Below, piece after piece: positions 17,504 to 25,127 of a stretch of 64,000 nucleotides of DNA. Below the pieces are notes generated by a model. The model saw only the letters and a list, made by a program, of their open reading frames with translations. It was not told where the DNA came from and made no database searches. How positions within the stretch are numbered: the first letter of the stretch is position 1; each line of letters begins with the position of its first letter. The position numbers and the translations under genes were made by a program. Source of the stretch: Ferruginibacter sp. (GTDB taxonomy: Bacteria > Bacteroidota > Bacteroidia > Chitinophagales > Chitinophagaceae). The DNA lies in contig JACMLJ010000010.1 in assembly GCA_014379625.1 (NCBI GenBank), forward strand, positions 124,001 to 188,000. The letters run 5' to 3'.

Positions 17504-19135
17504 TTAGGGAACAGGGGCCTTTTCCTCCACTATACTCCCTTCAAATAAAAGGTTGGTTTCGGGATCTGCGATTACCCGAGTTGGTTTGGCCGACATGGGT
17601 ATTTCTACCTGCGTTATTTTATCTTTTATAAAATAGGATTGATTGTGATTTTTTAAGGGCGCCCCATTTTTAAAAGCAAGTTCCAACGGGAAAGAGAATA
17701 TTTCTTTTTGCTGCTGGCGGATACTAAGCAGTACCAGTTTTCTTTTGTAATTATATTTCCATTTTACTTGTAGTACAGGGTGCCCTGGACTGTACAGCCA
17801 TTGCTGAAAAAATTCCTTTAAACTCATTCCGGAAACTACTTCCATCACTTTCCGAAGATCATCAGTAGAAGCATTTTTACCGGCAAACTCAGCATAATAA
17901 GTTTGTATCCCTTTCCAAAATAAGGTATCCCCCAATTTCCTCCGAAGCATGTGCAATACCCATCCGCCTTTTTCATACGAATTGCGATTGAGCAAAGCCA
18001 GGTAGTTTTCTTTTTCACTGCTATCTACCACCGGTGTAAACCGGATTTTTGTAAATTTAATTATTGCGGTACGGTCAGCTTTCAGTCTTGCTTTAAGTGT
18101 ATCGGCCCCATATTTATTCTCAAGGTAGCAATTGGTCATTTCGGTGGCAAAACCTTCACTAAGCCAAACATGCGGCCAGTCTGATTCCGTGGCTGAATTT
18201 CCAAACCATTGGTGGGCAATTTCATGTGCCACCAGTTCTTCCGAAGAGCTGCTTTTGCCAGTTATGCTTCGCTCGTTATAAAAAATGGCGCTTGCATTTT
18301 CCATTCCGCCAAAAATAGTTATTGCTTCTACATTCGCTAATTTTCTGTAGGGATAAGGACCCACTTTTTTCATAAAAAACAGCAGTACCTCCATCGCCTG
18401 GCCATACTCATAAAACCCATTTTTTCTATCTTGCTGAAATACCCAGCTTGAAACAGGGATTCCATCAACGTTGCCGACATCATTCACTGCAAAATCCGCC
18501 AGTCCAATGACCATTACCTTTGTCGGCAATGCAACGGTTTCCCTCCAATGCGTAAACTTTTTATTAGGTTCGACGGAGCTTTCTTCTACCAGTACTCCAT
18601 TTGAAATCACTTTATAGTGATCCGGCGCGGTTACCATAAAATCAACACTGGCTTTATCTGATAAGTGATCTATGCAGGGCAGCCAGTTACGGGCACGGTT
18701 AGGCCAGTTGTCGGCAAAAATAGTTCGCTGTTTAAATTTATTCTTGCTAAATACCAGTCCGTCTGCCGGAATACCAGCGTAGCTAAGCCGGTAAGTCCTT
18801 GTCTCTCCCGCTTTGGCAGGGTTGCTTAATTGAAGTTTTATTTGACTTTCCTCCTGTTCAAAACCAATGGTTTCTTCATTTTCTTTTACTATAAGTACAT
18901 CCATTCCTTTTCCCCTGTCATTTTTACGGACCAGGTCAAACGAAATGGTTTGTGTGCTTTGCAGAAAGAGGACCGTTATAGCTGCAGTAGCTTTTATTTC
19001 ATCATTCAAATCATTTAACGTTATTGCAAATGCATAATGCTGCACATCAATGGGTGGATTATAAGCATGCTTTTCCTGCGCAGGTAAGTAACCAAATAAG
19101 AAACCCGATAAAAATATCAAACAAATAAAGCGCAT
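17504..19135 (-). CDS. M1-family metallopeptidase (aminopeptidase), secreted
   Basis: The 543-residue protein has a signal peptide (hydrophobic residues 3-17, cleavage near AQEK at 19-22). The M1 zinc site is HEIAHQWFGN (His304, Glu305, His308) followed by Glu327 in WLSEGFATE. GGMEN at 276-280 corresponds to the exopeptidase motif GAMEN that holds the substrate N-terminus. It therefore is a zinc aminopeptidase acting in the periplasm or outside. At 543 residues it lacks the long ERAP-like C-terminal domain of PepN-type enzymes, like other short Bacteroidetes M1 peptidases. It converges with the GT39 gene. Confidence 0.92.
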   Translation of the reverse strand: MRFICLIFLSGFLFGYLPAQEKHAYNPPIDVQHYAFAITLNDLNDEIKATAAITVLFLQSTQTISFDLVRKNDRGKGMDVLIVKENEETIGFEQEESQIKLQLSNPAKAGETRTYRLSYAGIPADGLVFSKNKFKQRTIFADNWPNRARNWLPCIDHLSDKASVDFMVTAPDHYKVISNGVLVEESSVEPNKKFTHWRETVALPTKVMVIGLADFAVNDVGNVDGIPVSSWVFQQDRKNGFYEYGQAMEVLLFFMKKVGPYPYRKLANVEAITIFGGMENASAIFYNERSITGKSSSSEELVAHEIAHQWFGNSATESDWPHVWLSEGFATEMTNCYLENKYGADTLKARLKADRTAIIKFTKIRFTPVVDSSEKENYLALLNRNSYEKGGWVLHMLRRKLGDTLFWKGIQTYYAEFAGKNASTDDLRKVMEVVSGMSLKEFFQQWLYSPGHPVLQVKWKYNYKRKLVLLSIRQQQKEIFSFPLELAFKNGAPLKNHNQSYFIKDKITQVEIPMSAKPTRVIADPETNLLFEGSIVEEKAPVP

Positions 19136-19181
19136 TATGAAATGTATGGTTATAGTGAAGAATTTTAATATCCCGCTAATT

Positions 19182-19189
19182 TAAAGGTA
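19182..19189 (-). promoter_or_regulatory. Possible -7 element of the M1 peptidase gene
   Basis: The leftward strand reads TACCTTTA, one base off TAnnTTTG, 46 bases upstream of the start. No -33 TTG was seen at the usual spacing. Confidence 0.35.
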
Positions 19190-19351
19190 AAGATCATATA
19201 TTAAATAAAGGGATGATCCATCCGGGGTAAATTTTGCCACAGTTTGGGTAATCTATACTGTACATTCCAGGTTAAAGGAATATTTAAAAAGGCAGGGGCG
19301 CAGTTATACATCTTACTTCGATGTAAAGCAGGCTTAATTTCGGGGATGAAA

Positions 19352-19380
19352 TTGTCAATATGAAACGGGCACTACTTTTG
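19352..19380 (+). promoter_or_regulatory. Promoter of the small membrane protein gene
   Basis: TTG at 19352-19354 and TACTTTTG at 19373-19380 are separated by 18 bases, a good Bacteroidetes -33/-7 pair. Because the -7 element lies downstream of an ATG at 19360, the true start must be the next in-frame ATG at 19405. Confidence 0.6.
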
Positions 19381-19404
19381 CAAATTATCACCAAAATACA
19401 GTAT

Positions 19405-19599
19405 ATGGAAAAAAGAGTGTTGGGTATTATCTTAACCCTGGTAGGTGTTATTGGTCTTATCGCTGCTGCATATTATTTTATGAACAGCGGACAGGGAAAG
19501 AGTAACTTTAAAGCAATTATTACTTACACAATCCTTGGCGCTATTTTCTTTGCAGCTGGTATCGGTCTTATTCAAAACACAAGAGACAAGGCATCTTAG
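19405..19599 (+). CDS. Small two-span membrane protein
   Basis: From ATG at 19405 the product has 64 residues: MEKRVLGIILTL opens the first membrane segment (about 4-26), then a short polar loop (NSGQGKSNFKA) and a second segment (about 34-54), ending NTRDKAS. A longer frame from 19360 is ruled out by a promoter -7 element inside it. Small proteins of this kind, with an MEKRxLGxxLTxxGxxGL start, are common in Bacteroidetes, but I know of no function. It is a single gene, followed 133 bases later by a hairpin with an oligo-T tail. Confidence 0.7.
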   Translation: MEKRVLGIILTLVGVIGLIAAAYYFMNSGQGKSNFKAIITYTILGAIFFAAGIGLIQNTRDKAS

Positions 19600-19731
19600 C
19601 AGATCAAGGCCAGCAATAAGTGTCCCATGACTGGCATTATCCGGGAAGAAGAGTATTTGCCCTTTTTGATGACTAACATACCGGTTTACCTAACGTTATT
19701 CATATAAATAGCATTGCAAAATACCCATATA

Positions 19732-19761
19732 AAAAAATGACCCACTAAGGAGTCATTTTTT
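19732..19761 (+). terminator. Terminator with A-tract/T-tract stem
   Basis: AAAAAATGAC pairs with GTCATTTTTT around a 10-base loop. The symmetry means it could work on either strand. It is 133 bases past the small membrane protein gene. Confidence 0.7.
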
Positions 19762-19785
19762 GATTTATATCGAGTTGTTGGAGCC

Positions 19786-19890
19786 TCAAATTCTTTGTTT
19801 CTTAAAAAGTAGCGCAGTTTTATTTACCCCTTCTGCAAATTTGTCAATCGTTTTCTTATGAGCAGGCAAGTCTTTGTAACTTACTGCTGC
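19786..19890 (-). pseudogene. Possible gene remnant, 34 codons without a start
   Basis: A leftward frame directly after a TAA stop reads a protein-like, lysine-rich C-terminus (AHKKTIDKFAEGVNKTALLF) and ends QRI. It has no start codon. It could be a decayed gene end or chance. Confidence 0.22.
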
Positions 19891-20136
19891 TTACAAACCC
19901 CTTATGCCACATAGCGCTTTACAGTAATCTAATTTTTGAGGTTAAATATTATTTTACCAATCCCGGAACACTATTAACGAAAAATAATGCCAGAAACTGA
20001 CAAAGGTTAATTTTTGTTGAAAGACAGTTGCGGCTTAGGATATTTGCTTGCCTGTTTAGGCCAGGAATTTTCAAATAAGATCAACTTTTATTTACCCTGC
20101 GAGGCGGGATATAAAATATTTTATCAACTTTAAAAT

Positions 20137-20751
20137 ATGACAAGTCACCATTCGTCTGTAGCAGTATACATGGAGGATGCACTGACCATACCAACGGCAA
20201 TGAGCGCTGAACGAAACAACAATATTACAACCACCATAAAGGGGATTAGCAAACGATTGTTTGGTTTTATAAAGCAACGTGTAGCAAGTACTGAAGATGC
20301 GGAAGATATTCTGCAGGATGTTTTTTACCAGTTTGCCGGAAATCCCGAACCGATAGAACAGGCCAGCGGTTGGTTGTACAGGGTAGCCCGGAATAAAATT
20401 ACCGATAGCTACCGAAAGCAAAAGTTACCACTGGCAGATGATGTGCTGAGTAGTATTGAAACTGATGAAGCGGTGATGGATTGGAGGGAGATGTTACTGC
20501 CGGCTGATTCCAACCCTGAAACAGAATATTTACGCAACCTGTTTTGGGAAGCCTTGCAGGAAGCGCTGGATGAATTGCCCGCTGAGCAAAGCATTGTATT
20601 TGTACAAAATGAAATAGAAGGTATCCCGTTTAAAGATATTGAGCAACAAACCGGTGTAAGTGTGGCCACACTCATCAGCCGGAAGCGATATGCAGTATTG
20701 CATTTAAGGGACAGGTTAAAACTTTTGAAGGATGAATTATTAAATTACTAA
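20137..20751 (+). CDS. ECF-type RNA polymerase sigma factor
   Basis: The 204-residue protein has sigma region 2 (about residues 38-95, with STEDAEDILQDVFYQF and GWLYRVARNKITD) and region 4 (about 145-200, with LDELPAEQSIVF and the helix-turn-helix GIPFKDIEQQTGVSVATLISRKRYA). There is no sigma-1 or sigma-3 region, which defines the ECF group. Start may be ATG 20137 or ATG 20170. Two small genes follow in the same direction, ending at a strong terminator (21621-21650), and are probably co-transcribed. No FecR-like anti-sigma gene follows, so this is not the usual SusCD-linked ECF arrangement. The controlled genes are unknown. Confidence 0.88.
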   Translation: MTSHHSSVAVYMEDALTIPTAMSAERNNNITTTIKGISKRLFGFIKQRVASTEDAEDILQDVFYQFAGNPEPIEQASGWLYRVARNKITDSYRKQKLPLADDVLSSIETDEAVMDWREMLLPADSNPETEYLRNLFWEALQEALDELPAEQSIVFVQNEIEGIPFKDIEQQTGVSVATLISRKRYAVLHLRDRLKLLKDELLNY

Positions 20752-20882
20752 ACGCCATGGATTGCACAGGTCGGCACGGTTGCACCTTAATACCAAAAAG
20801 TTGTTAGATTAACTGAAGGAATTAATTGGGACAAGCACTTTAATCGCCCGTTTCAATATTTGGCAAACAAAATATACATACC

Positions 20883-21245
20883 ATGAAAAAATTTTGGATC
20901 AGGAAAGGATTGCTGATGGCTACATTTATTATTGCAGCCACGGTATTGTTCACTTTGGTGGTAATGGGATTATGGAATGCCATTTTACCTGCTGTGCTGG
21001 GCGTAAAATCGGTCACATTTATCCAGGCGTTGGGGATATTGTTGCTTAGCAAAATATTATTTGGCGGTTTCAGGGGTGGATGGAGGGGAGCCCGCAGCCA
21101 CGAGTGGAAACAAAGTATGAAAGATAAATGGGAAACAATGACTCCCGGGCAAAGAGATGAGTTTAAAGCTGAATGGAAAAACCGTTGCGGCGGAAGATGG
21201 GGCATGAAGCCACAAAATGATGCGTCAGAAACAACCAGGGGGTAA
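20883..21245 (+). CDS. Small membrane protein of the ECF sigma operon
   Basis: This 120-residue protein has a basic N-terminus, two membrane segments (about 10-32 and 42-62) and a charged cytoplasmic tail (residues 63-120) rich in Arg, Lys and Trp, containing GGFRGGWRGARSHEW and KWETMTPGQRDEFKAEW. It lies 131 bases downstream of the sigma gene. It does not resemble a FecR or zinc-binding anti-sigma factor. Its position and tail make it a candidate membrane partner of the sigma factor, but that is inference from context only. I do not know a named family for it. Confidence 0.7.
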   Translation: MKKFWIRKGLLMATFIIAATVLFTLVVMGLWNAILPAVLGVKSVTFIQALGILLLSKILFGGFRGGWRGARSHEWKQSMKDKWETMTPGQRDEFKAEWKNRCGGRWGMKPQNDASETTRG

Positions 21246-21311
21246 TGGGGTTTTACCTGTTTATTCACTATACGTATACATGTAGATATTGGAATTTATA
21301 AAACCTGATTT

Positions 21312-21524
21312 ATGGAAATACTTATTTTTAAAACCAACCTTACTGATGCAAAAAGAATCGGTGATATAGAACCATCACTGGATATTCATCCGGATATATT
21401 TCACTGGAATGTTGACCTTAATGACAATGATAATATTTTAAGGATAATGACAAACAACATAGCAGGAGAAGAAGTAGAAAATATGTTACTCAGCGCAGGG
21501 TACTATTGCGAAGAGTTAAAGTAA
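21312..21524 (+). CDS. Small HMA-like protein without a CxxC motif
   Basis: The 70-residue product MEILIFKTNLTDAKRI... has the beta-alpha-beta-beta-alpha-beta pattern of heavy-metal-associated ferredoxin-like domains, but the metal-binding CxxC between strand 1 and helix 1 is absent (the loop reads KTNLTDAKR). Only one cysteine remains, near the end (YYCEEL). Similar small proteins occur in Bacteroidetes. It is third after the ECF sigma gene, 66 bases behind the membrane protein, and is followed by a terminator. Function unknown; the HMA-like fold is judged by eye. Confidence 0.65.
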   Translation: MEILIFKTNLTDAKRIGDIEPSLDIHPDIFHWNVDLNDNDNILRIMTNNIAGEEVENMLLSAGYYCEELK

Positions 21525-21620
21525 GCCCGCAAAAAATTCCTGCATCAGGTATTCCAAAATATGCATTATAACGACTGAATATGCATTGGAAATTTTTTTA
21601 TTGTTCAAATTCAAATTGAA

Positions 21621-21652
21621 AAAACGGCCTTCACAATGTAAGGCCGTTTTTG
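21621..21652 (+). terminator. Terminator of the ECF sigma operon
   Basis: AAAACGGCCTT (21621-21631) and AAGGCCGTTTT (21640-21650) form a perfect 11-bp stem with an 8-base loop, followed by T. It lies 97 bases after the HMA-like gene. Confidence 0.85.
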
Positions 21653-21970
21653 ATGAATTATTCATCGATCTTCGGAATTTATTAATAGCTGCGATGCTTC
21701 AACTTAGCAGCTTTTCTTTCCCCAACTACCATTATTCCTGGTTTTCAAAACCCAATGATTTTACTTTGCGATCAAACCATGAATTCCGAAACTATACAAG
21801 GAATGCCAACAGGCTATTTTTACTAAACCCTTAGTACTAAACCATGGAAAAGTTGCAAAAAAAAGATGCCGGACGATGCTTTTTTTTCAGAATATTTATT
21901 ACATTTGTTACAGAACGAAAGCATAAAACAGGATGGGTTTTAGATAAACCCATATTGAAATGCAAAAATA

Positions 21971-22010
21971 AAAAACACATAATCCCCGTAAGGACTATGT
22001 GTTTTTTTTT
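21971..22010. terminator. Strong bidirectional terminator
   Basis: AAAAACACATA (21971-21981) pairs with TATGTGTTTTT (21996-22006), and the T run continues to 22010. On the leftward strand a T-rich tail also follows, so it may end the pterin dehydratase transcript from the right. Confidence 0.75.
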
Positions 22011-22218
22011 GACTCACCTTAGCTATATTCAACCGCTCAAATTTCGGTAGAGCAAAATGATGTTTTCTCCTAATTTGTACACTGCCCGCGTAATTATTGG
22101 CAAGCGTTAGAAATGCACGATGCCCTTCACCCATCCATGCAGATCAAATGGGGTAGCAATATTATCTTGGGGTGACAAATAATATTATTACTTACACAAT
22201 AACCAAACCGCCGGCTTG

Positions 22219-22449
22219 CTATAATAATGCGTCAATTTTGGCGGAAAGTTTTCTGTCCTTCTCGGTAATAATATCCCCTGCGTCATGCGTATTCAACCAT
22301 ATTTCTACTTTATTGTACACATTGGTCCATAAAGGATGGTGGTCCATTTTTTCCGCCGCCAACGCTACTCTTGTCATAAAGCCAAAAGCTTCAGAAAAAT
22401 TTTTGAATTCAAATTTCTTATAGAGTGTTTTATTTTTTTCTTCCCACAT
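22219..22449 (-). CDS. Pterin-4a-carbinolamine dehydratase
   Basis: The 76-residue product carries the family signature KMDHHPLW...[21 protein letters not shown] (residues 34-65), including the His37-His38-Pro39 active site and the TH pair. It dehydrates 4a-hydroxytetrahydrobiopterin during recycling of the pterin cofactor of aromatic amino acid hydroxylases. At 76 residues it is slightly shorter than the usual 95-105; the N-terminal strand is reduced. No phenylalanine hydroxylase gene is nearby. It lies downstream of the IPExxxVDY gene on the same strand, 96 bases away. Confidence 0.88.
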   Translation of the reverse strand: MWEEKNKTLYKKFEFKNFSEAFGFMTRVALAAEKMDHHPLWTNVYNKVEIWLNTHDAGDIITEKDRKLSAKIDALL

Positions 22450-22545
22450 AAAAATATATTGAAAAGGTGTTTAAATGAGTAACTGTATTAAAACCATATG
22501 TACCTTATCATCTTTGAAAAGCAAATATTATTAATTATCCATGCA

Positions 22546-22980
22546 TTAAAAGATAAGGTGCTGCTTATTCTTTATCTTTTCATTTGTCATTTCATTTACC
22601 AACTGTACCACCGGTAAGGCTTTAATAGAAAGTATCAGCGCTTTTAATTCGTCAGTTGACATGAATTCACCTTTTATCAGCCAAACAAAATCGAGGTGTT
22701 TAAACTCGGGTAACAGGTATTCGCCATCAAACTGGTTATTGTATAAATAATGCGTTACAGAAGTAGAAGGTACCGCGTATTCATAGATAGAAAAATAATA
22801 CCTGCGTTCCTTTTTGGTCAATTGAATTTCAAAATCATGATTTATCCTGAAATCAAAACCCAGGGTTTGATTCAATTGCCAGCTAAACTGGTAGTCTTTT
22901 ATAGGCGCTGCAATTCCCAGCAGAATAGCGTCTTCAAAAAATTCCCGGGCAATGGTTTCGTTGTCTATTTTAAGTTTCAT
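22546..22980 (-). CDS. IPExxxVDY family protein
   Basis: This 144-residue cytosolic protein has the family's defining block near residues 89-97 as LPEFKHLDF, a variant of IPExxxVDY, followed by VWLIKG. The family is confined to Bacteroidetes and its genes usually lie near fabF, rnc and pyk; no such neighbours are present here. The rest includes a conserved LNQTLGFDFR and a charged segment TKKERRYYFSIYEY. Its biochemical role is not known. Confidence 0.75.
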   Translation of the reverse strand: MKLKIDNETIAREFFEDAILLGIAAPIKDYQFSWQLNQTLGFDFRINHDFEIQLTKKERRYYFSIYEYAVPSTSVTHYLYNNQFDGEYLLPEFKHLDFVWLIKGEFMSTDELKALILSIKALPVVQLVNEMTNEKIKNKQHLIF

Positions 22981-23227
22981 ACCACTGTCCCCTGAAGGTG
23001 ATTTTGAGTAATTTAATAACTACATCCGTTTACGGCCGGTGATTTTAATTAATCGTATAAGTATGGCATCTGCCTGGCACCTATTCCAGTAAAAACATAA
23101 ACAGCTTCTTCGCTTTTTGGTCGTTTCGGCCACCACCTATATATATTAAAAACTATTTTTTATGGTTTCCGCTGAATGTCTGCAATCGATATTTTATTTA
23201 ATAAACGGCAGTCTAGCGGGTCAGCTG

Positions 23228-24865
23228 CTAAAATATTATATCAAATATTAATTCCTCATTACCCCTTTTCACTTTTACCCTGGTAGCATCGCCTTTATTA
23301 AACTTATTCAATGTCTCCATATAAGTTTGCATGTCAGAAAATTTATAATCGCCTAATTGTGTGATTACATCGCCAGCCTTAATACCCGCTTTCTGCGCTA
23401 TTCTTCCTTCAGTTACCCCATCGGCCCTCACCCCCGGTCCGTCATAGGTATAATCAGGCATTATGCCCAGCGTTACCTTAAAACTGCTCCTCGCATTCAT
23501 TTGGGTTTCCCTGGTTTTTGTAAAAGCGAGCTGGCCTTTTTTATTTGTCTTTTCAATCAGGGAATAAATAAACTTTATCACCTGCAATTCGCCGGCGAAA
23601 TTTATTTTATCCGCGTCATCGGTAGGTTTATGATAGTCGCTGTGTGTACCGGTAAAGAAAAACAAAACAGGAATATTTTTCCTGTAAAAAGAAGTATGAT
23701 CACTTGGGCCCGTACCGCTGCTATCAAAACTTAGCGTAAAGTATTTACCCGCTTTTAATAAAACATCCGCCCATTCCGGTGAAGTACCATACCCGCCGAT
23801 GCTTAACCTGCGGGTGCTGTCTTTGAGCCTCCCGATCATATCCATATTGATCATGTAATTTATTTTGGCCATATCAACTGTTGGGTTTTCGGTGAAATAT
23901 TTTGAACCAAACAGGCCCAGTTCTTCACCCGAAAAAGCGATCACCAGGTAGTTGCTGTTTTTAAATTTTGCTACTTTCAGCATTTTGCCCAGTTCAATCA
24001 AAGCACCGGTACCGCTTGCATTATCGTCTGCACCATTGTGAATTTCAGGAGTGTCGCCTGTAAACAGGGAGTTATGATCTTCCCCATAACCAAGGTGGTC
24101 GTAATGAGCACCAATGACAATGGTAGTAGGGGCGTTGTTATTGAGATATCCAATTACATTATGGCCATATCTTTTTTTATCAGTAATAGCTATTCTTAAA
24201 TTTATATCAAGGGTTGCCGTTTCATCTTTCAGATATTTTTCTTTTGCTACTCTAGAAATATAAACCACTGGAATAGAAATTGGAGCTGATTTTAGTTTTG
24301 ATTCAAACTTCAGTTCATCCTTTACCGCAGATGTGTTAAAAATGATAAATCCGTTGGCACCTTTTTTTGCTGCAGCGTTGGCCTTTGTTTTAATTGCTTC
24401 CGTTAAATCAAAATGCGGATTATCTTTATTGGCCTCCAGTAATTCTTTAATATCGTAAAACCAGGGATTTGCACTTTCCTGTAACGCAATAGAGGTAGAG
24501 GCTTCAATAGATGCGTTGGGACTAAAGGATAAAGGAAAATAGTCCTGGTTGATCTTTAAATCGTTACCATTAATGATAATATGAGACACGGGGCCCACTT
24601 CTTTCCCATCATTTATTTCAAATTCCTGCAGGTAGGTTTCTTTTTCGCCTTTGGGTACCAGCCCGGCTTTTTTAAATTCATTGCTGATATATTCGTACGC
24701 CCCCTTTTCGCCATTGCTGCCAGTCCTCCTGCCTTCTAATTTATCATCTGCCAAATAATTAACATGCGCCTCCAGGTTAGATAGTATTACTTTATCCGCC
24801 TTCTTTAACTTTTGGGCATAGGTAAGATGAAAGAAAAAAAACAATAACCAGAAAATGTGTTTCAT
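23228..24865 (-). CDS. M28-family metallopeptidase with PA and PDZ domains
   Basis: From ATG at 24865 (chosen because MKHIFWLLFFFFHLTYAQ is a good signal peptide; an ATG 13 codons upstream would bury it) the product has 545 residues. A protease-associated insert lies about 110-220. The M28 zinc residues are in HYDHLGYG, GADDNASGTG, SGEELGLFGS, NMDMIGR and THSDYHKPTDD. A C-terminal PDZ domain contains GRIAQKAGIKAGDVITQLG. It is a secreted two-zinc aminopeptidase or carboxypeptidase-like enzyme. A -7-like TACCTTTA lies 22 bases upstream. It is monocistronic. Confidence 0.92.
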   Translation of the reverse strand: MKHIFWLLFFFFHLTYAQKLKKADKVILSNLEAHVNYLADDKLEGRRTGSNGEKGAYEYISNEFKKAGLVPKGEKETYLQEFEINDGKEVGPVSHIIINGNDLKINQDYFPLSFSPNASIEASTSIALQESANPWFYDIKELLEANKDNPHFDLTEAIKTKANAAAKKGANGFIIFNTSAVKDELKFESKLKSAPISIPVVYISRVAKEKYLKDETATLDINLRIAITDKKRYGHNVIGYLNNNAPTTIVIGAHYDHLGYGEDHNSLFTGDTPEIHNGADDNASGTGALIELGKMLKVAKFKNSNYLVIAFSGEELGLFGSKYFTENPTVDMAKINYMINMDMIGRLKDSTRRLSIGGYGTSPEWADVLLKAGKYFTLSFDSSGTGPSDHTSFYRKNIPVLFFFTGTHSDYHKPTDDADKINFAGELQVIKFIYSLIEKTNKKGQLAFTKTRETQMNARSSFKVTLGIMPDYTYDGPGVRADGVTEGRIAQKAGIKAGDVITQLGDYKFSDMQTYMETLNKFNKGDATRVKVKRGNEELIFDIIF

Positions 24866-24886
24866 GTAGTCAATTGATTGAAGTTG

Positions 24887-24894
24887 TAAAGGTA
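24887..24894 (-). promoter_or_regulatory. Possible -7 element of the M28 peptidase gene
   Basis: The leftward strand reads TACCTTTA, 22 bases upstream of the ATG at 24865. A TTG lies 16 bases further upstream, slightly short of usual spacing. Confidence 0.4.
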
Positions 24895-24987
24895 ATCCAG
24901 TCAATTGCTACAATTGTAAACTGGGTGTAAATTTATTATTAGCACTATATTATTAGTAAAAGGGGGTAAAAGGCCGAACTCAAATTC

Positions 24988-25020
24988 AACCATTTACTTT
25001 TCACCATTGCCCATTCACGA
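24988..25020. repeat. Intergenic heptad repeat, copy 3
   Basis: Diverged ATTTACT, ATTGCCC and TTCACC units in tandem upstream of feoB, in the same orientation as the copies at 914 and 55872. Confidence 0.4.
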
Positions 25021-25067
25021 TATTCCCCATGTTTCTAATTTCGTAACTATAAACCATTGATTGGGGT

Positions 25068-25075
25068 TATTTTTG
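25068..25075 (+). promoter_or_regulatory. Possible -7 element of feoB
   Basis: TATTTTTG matches TAnnTTTG exactly, 52 bases upstream of the feoB start. No -33 TTG at standard spacing. Confidence 0.4.
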
Positions 25076-25127
25076 TAATTCACACCAGGATAGTATCACT
25101 ATCAGAAGCGGTTCTCTACATTTTATT

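Larger units (their letters stand above)
19600..20136. other. 537-base gap before the ECF sigma gene
   Basis: It holds a bidirectional terminator at 19732-19761 and a short leftward remnant-like frame at 19786-19890. No complete gene was seen. Confidence 0.5.
21525..22218. other. 694-base gap with two strong terminators
   Basis: Terminators sit at 21621-21650 and 21971-22010. The 320 bases between them hold no convincing protein frame and may be an untranslated transcript or spacer. Frames at 21586, 21844 and 21940 run through hairpins and look spurious. Confidence 0.5.

Noticed and set aside
21844..22050. A rightward 68-codon frame starting MEKLQKKD
   Set aside because: It reads straight through the strong terminator at 21971-22010.
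21940..22134. A leftward 64-codon frame starting MGEGHRAF
   Set aside because: It also runs through the bidirectional terminator and has no start-proximal promoter; its middle looks faintly protein-like, but not enough.
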